Assembly: GCF_000305785.2 (NCBI RefSeq) | Contig: NC_018868.3 | Location: forward strand, 2,762,001-2,826,000 | Direction: 5' to 3' | From: Simiduia agarivorans SA1 = DSM 21679 | Lineage (GTDB): Bacteria > Pseudomonadota > Gammaproteobacteria > Pseudomonadales > Cellvibrionaceae | Length of the DNA stretch: 64,000 nucleotides | Shown here: piece by piece, positions 35,936 to 46,180 of the stretch | Numbering within the stretch: the first letter of the stretch is position 1 | How the letters are laid out: each line of letters begins with the position of its first letter | Program-made: the position numbers and the translations under genes | The notes under the pieces: generated by a model | What the model was told of the DNA's origin: nothing | Database searches by the model: none | The model's input: only the letters and a program-made list of their open reading frames with translations

Positions 35936-36748
35936 ATGACAAAAACACTTTTGATTGGTTACGGAGATATTGCGCGCCGGCTGCGGCCAATATTGGCTGG
36001 TGAGGTGGTGGCCATGCGGCGTCACCCGGTGCCCGAAGACGATGCGGTGGCGGTGGATGCCAATGACCGGGCTGCCCTGCGGTCTCTGCTGGCACAGGAT
36101 TTTGATCAGATTCTGGTGACCCTGACGCCGTCCGAGCGATCGGACACGGGCTACCGGTTGGGCTATGTGGCGCCAATGCAGCAATTGGTCCGGGTGCTGG
36201 CCGACTTGCACCTGTCACCGCGCGTGGTTTTTGTGTCCAGCACCTCGGTGTATGGCCAGAATCAGGGCGAGTGGGTGGATGAGTCCAGTCCTACCGAGCC
36301 CGGCAGTTACGCCGGCCGGCGACTACTCGAGGCTGAGACCGTGTTGTTGGACAGTCAGCTGCCGGTGACCATCGCCCGCTTGACCGGCATCTATGGTCCG
36401 GGACGGGAATACCTGCTGAATCAGGTGCGTCAGGGCATCACCCCTGGCCGTTCGTTATTGGCCTGGAGCAACCGCATTCACGCCGAGGATGCGGCGCGGG
36501 CATTGCGGCATTTGCTGGCGTTGCCGGCACCTGACAGGGTGTATCTGGTATCGGATTCAAAGCCCGTGTTGCTGGCTGAAGTGGTCAACGGGCTGGCGCT
36601 GGCAGTGGGGAAGGCGCCGATTGAACAGAGCATGCATGCACCCTTTACCGGCAAGCGGGTGCGCAATGATCGCCTGTTGGCGAGCGGGTTCCGCCTGCAC
36701 TATCCGAATTGGCGTGCAGGCTACAAAACCCTGGTGCCGGGGCTCTGA
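35936..36748 (+). CDS. NAD(P)-dependent SDR-family protein (YeeZ-like)
   Basis: 270 residues from the ATG at 35936 (MTKTLLIGYGDIARRL). The Rossmann motif is GYGDIA near residue 8, VVFVSSTSVYGQ near residue 98 holds the serine and tyrosine typical of extended SDRs, with GRRLLEAE instead of the usual YxxxK. IARLTGIYGPGRE and NRIHAEDAARALRHLL are common to the YeeZ-like group of epimerase-type proteins. The substrate is unknown. An ATG three codons upstream (35927) is possible. It converges with ridA with one base between stops. Confidence 0.85.
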   Translation: MTKTLLIGYGDIARRLRPILAGEVVAMRRHPVPEDDAVAVDANDRAALRSLLAQDFDQILVTLTPSERSDTGYRLGYVAPMQQLVRVLADLHLSPRVVFVSSTSVYGQNQGEWVDESSPTEPGSYAGRRLLEAETVLLDSQLPVTIARLTGIYGPGREYLLNQVRQGITPGRSLLAWSNRIHAEDAARALRHLLALPAPDRVYLVSDSKPVLLAEVVNGLALAVGKAPIEQSMHAPFTGKRVRNDRLLASGFRLHYPNWRAGYKTLVPGL

Positions 36749-36749
36749 A

Positions 36750-37133
36750 TCAGAGCACCATCACCCCTTCGGCTTCCACCAGCGCACCCTTGGGTAATTC
36801 TTTGATGCCCACGGCCGCGCGGGCCGGGTATGGCTGGCTGAAAAACTCGGCCATCACTTCATTGATGATGGGAAAGTTGCTGAGGTCGGTGAGGTACAAG
36901 TTCAGTTTTACGATGTCTGCCAGACTGCCGTTGGCGGCTTCACACACGGCGGCGAGGTTTTTGAACATCTGGGTGGCCTGGGCGCGGAAATCGCCGGGCA
37001 CCAGTTCCATGGTCTTGGGGTCGAGCGGAATCTGGCCCGACAGGTACACGGTGTTGTTGACCTTGACGGCCTGGGAGTAAGTGCCAATCGCGGCGGGCGC
37101 TTTGTCGGTGTTGATGATGGCTTTGTTGGTCAT
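36750..37133 (-). CDS. ridA: 2-iminobutanoate/2-iminopropanoate deaminase RidA
   Basis: RidA hydrolyses reactive enamine/imine intermediates made by PLP enzymes such as threonine dehydratase. 127 residues, the usual size. Family signature: [29 protein letters not shown] at the start, and the active-site arginine in [27 protein letters not shown] near residue 105 with the end glutamate. It lies downstream of spoT on the same strand, the same neighbour relation as in E. coli relatives and Pseudomonas. The ATG follows AGGAGTTTTC. Confidence 0.95.
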   Translation of the reverse strand: MTNKAIINTDKAPAAIGTYSQAVKVNNTVYLSGQIPLDPKTMELVPGDFRAQATQMFKNLAAVCEAANGSLADIVKLNLYLTDLSNFPIINEVMAEFFSQPYPARAAVGIKELPKGALVEAEGVMVL

Positions 37134-37225
37134 GAAAACTCCTTGGCCTGAATCGATAAATGCAAGCCGCGCAGTATTGCCGCTGACCGACGGGTCGTCA
37201 ATTGGAACGGGATCAGTTGCTAATC

Positions 37226-37251
37226 TCTAATTCCTAGTCACTAGAGACTCA
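37226..37251. repeat. Short intergenic repeat copy at the spoT 3' end
   Basis: TCTAATTCC at 37226-37234 followed by TAGTCAC repeats the left half of the glmS-leader element at 5180-5192. A short inverted repeat, AGTC at 37236-37239 and GACT at 37246-37249, follows. It covers the last bases of the spoT stop codon, so the carboxy end of SpoT is partly encoded by it. Only two copies are in the window. Confidence 0.35.
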
Positions 37252-39348
37252 GTTCCTATGGCGGGTAATGCGGATCACCGAGCGCAGGCTTTTGAGCCGG
37301 CGGATGATGTTGGCCAGGTGTACGCGCCCGGACACGTCCAGGGTCAGGTTGATCACACTGTTGTGGGCATCCCGTTCATGTACCTGGATTTGTTCGATAT
37401 TGGCATGCTGCTCGGTGATGCGGGTGGCGAGCGCCGCAATAATGCCGCGACCGGATTCCACTTCCACCCGGATTTCCACCGGGAATTCGCCTTTGACGTT
37501 GGGCGACCAGGTGACATTGGCAATCTTTTCGGGATTTTCCCTGAGCTCGGTCACGTTGCGGCAGCTGTCGTGGTGTACCACCAGCCCTTTGCCCGCCGAG
37601 AAGTGACCGATAATGGGGTCGCCCGGTATGGGACGACAACAGCGGGCAAAGCTGATCATCATGCCGTCGTGGGATTCGATAATCACCGTGGTGGGCGCGC
37701 TGGCCTTGCGGCCGTCGGAATCCAGCAGGTTGGCCACCGCGTTGGGCAGGCGTTTGCCCAGACCGATGTCTTCAAACAAGGCATCCATGGAGCTGATGCC
37801 GGCTTCCTTGAGCAGGTTTTTGCGCTCTTCTTTGTCGAGCGATTGCAGTTCCACGCCGCGCTCGGCAAGTGAGCGGGTCAACAGCTTGCGACCCAGCTCC
37901 ACCGACTCGTGGTGGCGCTGGTGTTTCAGGAAATGCCGGATCGCGGAGCGGGCTTTGCCCGAAGTGACAAAGTTCAGCCAGCCGGGGTTGGGCTGGGCGC
38001 TGGCGGCGGTGATGATGGTCACCTTCTGGCCGCTTTGCAGCGGTTGGCTCAAAGGCGCCAGCCGGTCGTTGATGCGGCAGGCCACGCAGGCATTGCCCAC
38101 GTCGGTGTGCACGGCATAGGCAAAATCCACAGGTGTGGCGCCGTTCGGCAGCTCCACAATCTTGCCCTTGGGTGTGAATACGTACACTTCGTCCGGGAAC
38201 AGATCGATTTTAACGTTCTCGATAAATTCCAGGCTGTCACCGGCGCGTTGCTGCATTTCCAGCAGGCCCTGCACCCATTGACGCGCGCGCATCTGGCTGG
38301 TGTTGGGGTTGTCATTGGTCTTGTACAGCCAGTGGGCGGCGATGCCCGAGTTGGCCATTTCATCCATCTCCTTGGTGCGGATCTGCACTTCAATGGGCAC
38401 CCCGTGCAATCCCACCAGCACCGTGTGTAAGGATTGGTAACCGTTGGTTTTCGGGATGGCGATATAGTCCTTGAACTCGGAAATGATCGGCTTGTACAGA
38501 TTGTGGATGGCACCGAGCGTGCGGTAACAGGTGTCGACCGAATCCACGATGATGCGGAAGGCGTAGACATCCATGATTTCTTTGAACGACTTTTTCTTGC
38601 TGCGCATCTTGGTATAGATGCTGTACAGGTGCTTCTCACGCCCGATCACCAGGGCATTGATGTGCTCATCTTCCAAGCGCTTTTGCAGGACCTGCTGAAT
38701 CTGCTCGACCATGTCCTTGCGGTTGCCGCGTGCGCTTTGCAGGGCGGCCTTCAGACGCTTGTAACGCAGCGGGTGCATGGCCGAGAAACCCCGGTTTTCG
38801 AATTCGATGCGCATGTCATTCATGCCCAGTCGGTGGGCAATGGGGGCATAGATTTCGAGGGTTTCGCGCGCAATGCGACGCTTTTTATCGGGCGGCATCA
38901 CGCCCAGGGTGCGCATGTTGTGCAGCCGGTCTGCCAGTTTGACCAGAATGACGCGGATGTCCTTGGACATGGCCAGGGTCATCTTCTGGAAGTTTTCGGC
39001 CTGCTTTTCGGCCTGGGATTCAAATTCAATCTGGGTGAGTTTACTCACCCCGTCCACCAGTTCGGCGACGGTTTCGCCAAACTGTTCACCCAGCGCCTGC
39101 TTGGCAATACCGGTATCTTCGATCACATCGTGCAGCATGGCCGCCATCAGACTCTGATGGTCCATGTGCATGCCGGACAGAATACCGGCAACGGCTAACG
39201 GGTGGGTGATGTAGGGGTCACCGGAACGGCGCTTCTGGCCGTCGTGGGCTTGTTCGGCGTACAGATAAGCACGCCGGACCAGGTTGATATGCGTGGGCTC
39301 TAAATAGGAGGAAAGCTGATAAGCGAGTGAATCGATGGTCTGCTGCAA
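37249..39348 (-). CDS. spoT: Bifunctional (p)ppGpp synthase/hydrolase SpoT
   Basis: RelA/SpoT homologue that makes and degrades the alarmone ppGpp. 699 residues, typical for SpoT. The hydrolase HD domain has RSGDPYITHPLAVAGIL and LHDVIEDTGI with the metal-binding histidine and aspartates, so hydrolysis should be active. The synthetase domain includes REKHLYSIYTKMRSKKKSF and DVYAFRIIVDSVDTCYRTLG. A TGS domain (VYVFTPKGKIVELPNGATPVDFAY in part) and a carboxy ACT domain follow. It sits in gmk-rpoZ-spoT order, as in E. coli. A short repeat overlaps the stop codon. Confidence 0.96.
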   Translation of the reverse strand: MQQTIDSLAYQLSSYLEPTHINLVRRAYLYAEQAHDGQKRRSGDPYITHPLAVAGILSGMHMDHQSLMAAMLHDVIEDTGIAKQALGEQFGETVAELVDGVSKLTQIEFESQAEKQAENFQKMTLAMSKDIRVILVKLADRLHNMRTLGVMPPDKKRRIARETLEIYAPIAHRLGMNDMRIEFENRGFSAMHPLRYKRLKAALQSARGNRKDMVEQIQQVLQKRLEDEHINALVIGREKHLYSIYTKMRSKKKSFKEIMDVYAFRIIVDSVDTCYRTLGAIHNLYKPIISEFKDYIAIPKTNGYQSLHTVLVGLHGVPIEVQIRTKEMDEMANSGIAAHWLYKTNDNPNTSQMRARQWVQGLLEMQQRAGDSLEFIENVKIDLFPDEVYVFTPKGKIVELPNGATPVDFAYAVHTDVGNACVACRINDRLAPLSQPLQSGQKVTIITAASAQPNPGWLNFVTSGKARSAIRHFLKHQRHHESVELGRKLLTRSLAERGVELQSLDKEERKNLLKEAGISSMDALFEDIGLGKRLPNAVANLLDSDGRKASAPTTVIIESHDGMMISFARCCRPIPGDPIIGHFSAGKGLVVHHDSCRNVTELRENPEKIANVTWSPNVKGEFPVEIRVEVESGRGIIAALATRITEQHANIEQIQVHERDAHNSVINLTLDVSGRVHLANIIRRLKSLRSVIRITRHRN

Positions 39349-39368
39349 TCTTTCCTCCGGCAGGCCAG

Positions 39369-39629
39369 TTAGTCCTGAATGGTTGAGAAGTCCATGGCGC
39401 TGGTGTCCACCTCGTACTCGGGCTCTTCGCGCTCGGTGAGGATAGATGCGTCTACCAGACCTTCTTCGATTTCGCGCAGGGCGATCACGGTGGGCTTGTC
39501 GTTTTCTTCGGGTACCAGCGGGTCTTTACCGCCTACGGCAATCTGACGCGCGCGCTTGCTGCCAACGATGACCAGCTCAAAGCGGTTATCTACATGGTTC
39601 AGACAATCTTCAACGGTAATGCGTGCCAT
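39369..39629 (-). CDS. rpoZ: RNA polymerase omega subunit
   Basis: Small subunit that folds and stabilises the beta' subunit and contributes to the ppGpp site. 86 residues. Diagnostic sequence: [34 protein letters not shown] in part, then [17 protein letters not shown]. It lies 20 bases upstream of spoT, the conserved gene pair. Nothing unusual. Confidence 0.97.
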   Translation of the reverse strand: MARITVEDCLNHVDNRFELVIVGSKRARQIAVGGKDPLVPEENDKPTVIALREIEEGLVDASILTEREEPEYEVDTSAMDFSTIQD

Positions 39630-39733
39630 AGTTCAAATTCCAATGGGGTTGTGTATCGGTCGCGCCTGTAAGGCTGAGTGTAGATCAGCTGGCCGCGGGA
39701 AAAAAGGCTGGCAAGTGTACGCAAAACAACCAG

Positions 39734-41310
<1,577 letters not shown>

Positions 41311-41408
41311 AGTGCGGGTTCTCGTGGTGCTGTGGGTGCGCCATGTTACCACAGCCAATCCCAGGTATAATCCGCGGCCAGACAACTCAGATTACAGGGC
41401 AACACCCC

Positions 41409-42128
41409 ATGCAAAGACCCAGCGGCCGTGCCGTCGATCAACTGCGCGATGTGCGCATTACCCGTCACTTCACCTGTCACGCCGAAGGTTCGGTGCTGGT
41501 TGAGTTTGGCAACACCAAAGTCATTTGCACCGCCAGCGTGGAGGAAGGCGTGCCGCGCTTCCTGCGCGGCGAAGGTCAGGGTTGGATCACGGCCGAATAC
41601 GGCATGTTGCCCCGCTCCACCGGTACCCGCATGGGCCGTGAGGCGGCGCGCGGTAAACAGGGTGGGCGCACGGTGGAAATCCAGCGTCTGATCGGTCGTT
41701 CATTGCGCGCAGCTGTGGACCTGAAAGCGCTGGGCGAAAATACCATCACCATTGACTGCGATGTGATTCAGGCCGATGGCGGCACCCGCACGGCGTCCAT
41801 TACCGGCGCCTGCGTGGCGCTGGCAGATGCGATTGCGTACCTGAAAGAAAAAGGCCTGGTAAAAGGGGAACCGCTGGCGCGCATGATCGCATCGGTATCG
41901 GTGGGAATTTACCAGGGTGTGCCGGTGTTGGATCTGGATTACCCGGAGGATTCGGGCGCGGAAACGGACATGAATATCGTCATGGGCAATGACGGTGGCA
42001 TCATTGAAATTCAGGGTACCGCAGAAGGCGAGCCGTTTACCGAAGCGGAATTCGCCGCCATGTTGGCGCTGGCCAAGAAAGGCATTGCGGATCTGAATCA
42101 GTTGCAGCAGGCGGCGCTGGCACAGTAA
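41409..42128 (+). CDS. rph: Ribonuclease PH
   Basis: Phosphate-dependent 3'-5' exoribonuclease that trims tRNA precursors. 239 residues, the usual length. Recognisable sequence: [19 protein letters not shown] at the start, [27 protein letters not shown] (with the phosphate-site arginine), [23 protein letters not shown] and [19 protein letters not shown] chose the ATG at 41409, giving the family start MxRPSGR. It is followed by crc (convergent) and pyrE, the order known from Pseudomonas. Confidence 0.97.
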   Translation: MQRPSGRAVDQLRDVRITRHFTCHAEGSVLVEFGNTKVICTASVEEGVPRFLRGEGQGWITAEYGMLPRSTGTRMGREAARGKQGGRTVEIQRLIGRSLRAAVDLKALGENTITIDCDVIQADGGTRTASITGACVALADAIAYLKEKGLVKGEPLARMIASVSVGIYQGVPVLDLDYPEDSGAETDMNIVMGNDGGIIEIQGTAEGEPFTEAEFAAMLALAKKGIADLNQLQQAALAQ

Positions 42129-42136
42129 CGCCTGCC

Positions 42137-42159
42137 CCCGGGCGCGGATCGCGCCCGGG
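42137..42159. terminator. GC-rich stem-loop between rph and crc
   Basis: CCCGGGCGCG at 42137-42146 pairs perfectly with CGCGCCCGGG at 42150-42159 around GAT. It sits between the convergent stops of rph and crc. GTGTTATT follows on the plus strand, so the T-run is poor; probably a bidirectional 3'-end structure. Confidence 0.65.
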
Positions 42160-42163
42160 CGTG

Positions 42164-42934
42164 TTATTCGATCTCCATGTCGTAGTCGATGATCACCGGC
42201 ATGTGGCTGGAGAACTGCTGATTCTTATAGATGGTGGCGTATTCCACCCGGTTGGCCAGGTTGTCGGAGACCACTTGGAAGTCGGTGCGCCAGGCTTCGA
42301 CGCCATTGCCGCGGTCGGGCCACCAGCTGTATTCATCCGCGTCGGTATTCACCAACCGGAAAGCGTCTTTGTATTCCAGCTGGGTAAACAACTGGTTCAG
42401 CCAGGCGCGCTCGTGTGGCAGATAACCCACCTCGCCCTCGTGTTGCTCGGGATTCATTACGTCGCGGGCTTTATGGGCCATGGCCCAATTGCCACAAAAC
42501 ACATAGTCCCGGCGTTTACGCGCGATCTTTACCAGGTGCGCCTGCAGGTCATCGAAGAATTTGATTTTTACTTCCTGTGATTCGCTTTCGGCCATGGCCG
42601 AGGGTGCGAGCAGGCTGCCAATGCTGATTTTGTCGAAATCAATCTGCAGATAGCGACCTTCCATGTCGACCCCGCTGGCAAAACCAAATCCGTAAATCAG
42701 CGCCTTGGGCAATTGGCGGGTGTAAATGGCCACGCCGTTGTAGTGCTTTACCCCGGAATCAAAAAAATAGGCGTTGTAGCCCGCTGGATGAAATACCTCA
42801 TGATCCAGCTCATATTCGAGCGCGCGTAAATCCTGAAGGCAAATCACATCAGCGTCCTGCTCGGCCAGCCAGTCGTACAGACCCCGCTGAGCCGCTTGGT
42901 GTAACCCATCGACACTGAGATTGATAATGCGCAT
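42164..42934 (-). CDS. crc: Catabolite repression control protein Crc-like (ExoIII fold)
   Basis: 256-residue protein of the exonuclease III/AP endonuclease fold. It begins MRIINLSVDGLHQAAQRGLYDWL, and shows CLQDLRALEYELD, VFCGNWAMAHKARD, SWWPDRGNGVEAWRTDFQVVS and SSHMPVIIDYD. In true ExoIII these positions read CLQET, CGDxN and SDHCPV; here the catalytic aspartates are replaced (CGN, SSH), as in Pseudomonas Crc, which is not a nuclease but helps Hfq repress translation of catabolic mRNAs. Location between rph and pyrE agrees with Crc. The gene name is by motif and context; regulatory function is inferred. Confidence 0.82.
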   Translation of the reverse strand: MRIINLSVDGLHQAAQRGLYDWLAEQDADVICLQDLRALEYELDHEVFHPAGYNAYFFDSGVKHYNGVAIYTRQLPKALIYGFGFASGVDMEGRYLQIDFDKISIGSLLAPSAMAESESQEVKIKFFDDLQAHLVKIARKRRDYVFCGNWAMAHKARDVMNPEQHEGEVGYLPHERAWLNQLFTQLEYKDAFRLVNTDADEYSWWPDRGNGVEAWRTDFQVVSDNLANRVEYATIYKNQQFSSHMPVIIDYDMEIE

Positions 42935-43159
42935 GTTAGCCCCTTAGAAACGGACTGTGTATGATACCCGAGCTTTATAACTTTTTGTAAATACCGGGCA
43001 ACTGGTAGCGACCGGAGAGACTCAGATTTTCCCTTATTGACAAGGATCGGGCCTGCGGGTTCCACTCCATCCCCGATAATTCTGTGGGATAATGGCCAGC
43101 TCCACGGCGCCCAGCGCTGTCGTTTTTGTTAAACATAGTCCAATTGTCCGAGATTTCCC

Positions 43160-43813
43160 ATGTCTGATGCCTTGCAGCCCTACCAGCGCGAATTTATCGA
43201 GCTGGCCATCGAACACAAAGCCCTGTGCTTTGGCGAGTTTACCCTCAAGAGCGGTCGCAAGAGCCCCTACTTTTTCAATGCCGGCAAGTTTCAGACAGGG
43301 GCTGCCCTGGCTGCCCTGGGCCGGTTTTACGCCCAGGCCATCGAAAACGCCCGGGTTGATTACGACCTGGTTTTTGGCCCGGCCTACAAGGGCATTCCGT
43401 TGGCAACCACCACCGCGGTAGCGCTGGCGGATCATCACGGCCGGGATCTGCCCTACTGTTTTAATCGCAAGGAAGCCAAAGACCACGGCGAAGGCGGTAC
43501 CCTGGTGGGCGCGCCCTTGCAGGGGAGAATTCTGGTGATCGATGACGTGATCACCGCCGGAACCGCGATCCGCGAAGTCATGGCGATTATCAATGCTGCC
43601 GGTGCCACGCCCGCGGCGGTAGTGATCGGCCTGGATCGTCAGGAGCGCGGTCAGGGCGAGGTCAGCGCCATTGCGGAGGTAGAGAAAAGCTTTGGTATTC
43701 CTGTGATCAGCATCATCAATCTGGGCCACATCATCCAGTACCTGGAGACGGAATCCGGTGATGCTGCTATGGTTGCCCAAATTAAAGCCTATCGAGAAAC
43801 CTACGGCTGCTGA
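43160..43813 (+). CDS. pyrE: Orotate phosphoribosyltransferase
   Basis: Joins orotate to PRPP to form OMP in pyrimidine synthesis. 217 residues. The start [33 protein letters not shown] is conserved, with the substrate loop near [10 protein letters not shown] and the PRPP motif [16 protein letters not shown] near residue 122. It ends ETYGC. It is divergent from crc across 225 bases. The next gene starts 28 bases downstream on the same strand. Confidence 0.97.
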   Translation: MSDALQPYQREFIELAIEHKALCFGEFTLKSGRKSPYFFNAGKFQTGAALAALGRFYAQAIENARVDYDLVFGPAYKGIPLATTTAVALADHHGRDLPYCFNRKEAKDHGEGGTLVGAPLQGRILVIDDVITAGTAIREVMAIINAAGATPAAVVIGLDRQERGQGEVSAIAEVEKSFGIPVISIINLGHIIQYLETESGDAAMVAQIKAYRETYGC

Positions 43814-43841
43814 TCTGCAGCCGGACATGCAGGGGGTTGAA

Positions 43842-44459
43842 ATGAAACACGTGGTCTGGCTCGCAGCGCTATTGTGTCTTGCCAGTAATCTGGTTCTGGC
43901 GCAGCCAAAGGATGCCGGCGACCTGCCCGATAAGGTGTTTTACCGCTACACCAACGACGCGGGTGCCAAAGTGATGCATCACTCGTTACCGGCCGAGGCC
44001 GCTCAGCGGGGCTATGAGATAGTCAGCCTGTCGGGGACAGTGCTCAAGGTTGTGCCGCCCGCGCTCACCGCTGAAGAGGCTGCCGCCCGAGCGGATGCCC
44101 GCGCCCAGCAGCGGGAATTGGAAGAGTGGGATGCGGCGCTTTTGCGTCGCTATTCCAGCGTGGATGACATTGAGGCGGCCAAGGTGCGTAAGCTGACAGA
44201 CCTCGAGTCAGCCATGAGCATCCTGATTTCCAATATGAATACCACCACCAAGGCAATCCGGGACGAATACGCCAAGGGCGCCAATTTCGAGCGCCGGGGG
44301 CAGCCGGTGCCGCCGATAGTGCTTTCGAACCTGGATGCCTTGCAGAAAGAGCTGGACGAAAGCCGGGAAAAATATATTCAGCGCGAGTGGGAATACGAAG
44401 AAGTGGCTGAAAAATTTGAGCAGGATAAAGAGCGGTTCAAACAGATTCACAAACAGTGA
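43842..44459 (+). CDS. Secreted DUF4124-like protein with coiled coils
   Basis: 205 residues from an ATG with AGGGGGT upstream. A signal peptide (MKHVVWLAALLCLASNLVLAQ) targets the periplasm. Residues about 30-75 (DKVFYRYTNDAGAKVMHHSLPAEAAQRGYEIV in part) look like a DUF4124-type small beta domain: phenylalanine/tyrosine-rich 'YRYTDxxGxxV' pattern. The remainder is highly charged and helical with coiled-coil character (EEAAARADARAQQRELEEWDAALL; ESREKYIQREWEYEEVAEKFEQDKERF in parts). It follows pyrE and ends at a strong terminator. Function unknown. Confidence 0.8.
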   Translation: MKHVVWLAALLCLASNLVLAQPKDAGDLPDKVFYRYTNDAGAKVMHHSLPAEAAQRGYEIVSLSGTVLKVVPPALTAEEAAARADARAQQRELEEWDAALLRRYSSVDDIEAAKVRKLTDLESAMSILISNMNTTTKAIRDEYAKGANFERRGQPVPPIVLSNLDALQKELDESREKYIQREWEYEEVAEKFEQDKERFKQIHKQ

Positions 44460-44469
44460 TCTGACGCAC

Positions 44470-44499
44470 AAAAAAGCCCGGCATTTGCCGGGCTTTTTT
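44470..44499. terminator. Bidirectional intrinsic terminator
   Basis: GCCCGGC at 44476-44482 and GCCGGGC at 44487-44493 form a perfect stem around ATTT, with six A before and six T after, so it works in both directions. It lies between the DUF4124-like gene and the convergent slmA. Confidence 0.93.
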
Positions 44500-44509
44500 G
44501 TGGTGCTGG

Positions 44510-45121
44510 TCAGTTGACCTGCGCCATAGGCTGATAAAAGAAATCCCTCACCAGCAGCGGCCACTGCTCGGCCCAGAATTCGGTGGGCTTGCGTTTGAAT
44601 TCAGAGCGCACGAACTGGGCAATGCGACCTTCCACTGCCGCCATCAGCAAACACGCGGCTGCCGAGAGCGGCAATTGCGGACGCAGGCCTTCGCGGATTT
44701 CCGCTTCGCGCAGAATTTGCTTGAGCTGCGTTTCAATGCGTTCGAACAGTTGTTGCACGCGCGCGTGCAGGCGCTCGGTCTCGCCGGTCAGTGCATGGCC
44801 CGTAAGAATACGGGTAATACCGGGATTGCGTTCACAGAAGGTCAGCAGCAGCAGGAGGATTTTTTCACACCGTTCGCGCGCCACATCGGTATCGCTCAGC
44901 ACCAGCCCGATACGGGAAAACAAGGTTTCCTCCACGAACTCGATAAGACCCTCGAACATCTTGGATTTGCTGGGAAAGTGACGGTAGAGCGCCGCTTCCG
45001 ACACGCCCACTTCGCGCGCCAGTGCGGCTGTGGTTATGCGTGCCCCCGGATTGGTCTCGAGCATGTGTGCCAGCGATTCGAGAATCTGTTGGCGCCGCGA
45101 AACTTTATTGGCGTTTGTCAT
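44510..45121 (-). CDS. slmA: Nucleoid occlusion factor SlmA
   Basis: TetR-fold protein that binds DNA over the nucleoid and blocks FtsZ assembly there. 203 residues, matching E. coli SlmA in length. The DNA-binding helices are in [33 protein letters not shown], and [38 protein letters not shown] and [14 protein letters not shown] are SlmA-specific. It lies near argB and coaBC-algC, its usual surroundings. Family members start close to this ATG. Confidence 0.95.
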   Translation of the reverse strand: MTNANKVSRRQQILESLAHMLETNPGARITTAALAREVGVSEAALYRHFPSKSKMFEGLIEFVEETLFSRIGLVLSDTDVARERCEKILLLLLTFCERNPGITRILTGHALTGETERLHARVQQLFERIETQLKQILREAEIREGLRPQLPLSAAACLLMAAVEGRIAQFVRSEFKRKPTEFWAEQWPLLVRDFFYQPMAQVN

Positions 45122-45200
45122 AGGAGTGTCGGGTCAGGTTGGGCGAGAGTAAGCGCTAATGCTAGCCCACAATCGCGCTGTGCATCAATGTGTTTGACGA

Positions 45201-45221
45201 CGATTCGGTCCGACCGAATCG
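45201..45221. promoter_or_regulatory. 21-bp palindrome between slmA and argB
   Basis: CGATTCGGTC at 45201-45210 and GACCGAATCG at 45212-45221 are exact complements around a single base. It lies 21 bases after the argB stop and 79 upstream of the slmA ATG (both minus strand). No T-run follows. It may stabilise the argB mRNA end or be an operator for slmA. Confidence 0.5.
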
Positions 45222-45242
45222 CCGTTTGGTTGAGCCAATGCG

Positions 45243-46163
<921 letters not shown>

Positions 46164-46180
46164 TTATCTAATAATCAGTT

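Noticed and set aside
39033..39050. GGGTGAGT-TT-ACTCACCC inside spoT, resembling a SlmA binding site
   Set aside because: The spacing between GTGAG and CTCAC is 4 bases rather than 2, it lies in conserved coding sequence, and a single copy is not convincing.
42164..42934. Annotation as exodeoxyribonuclease III (xthA)
   Set aside because: Key catalytic aspartates are replaced and the location next to rph/pyrE fits Crc.
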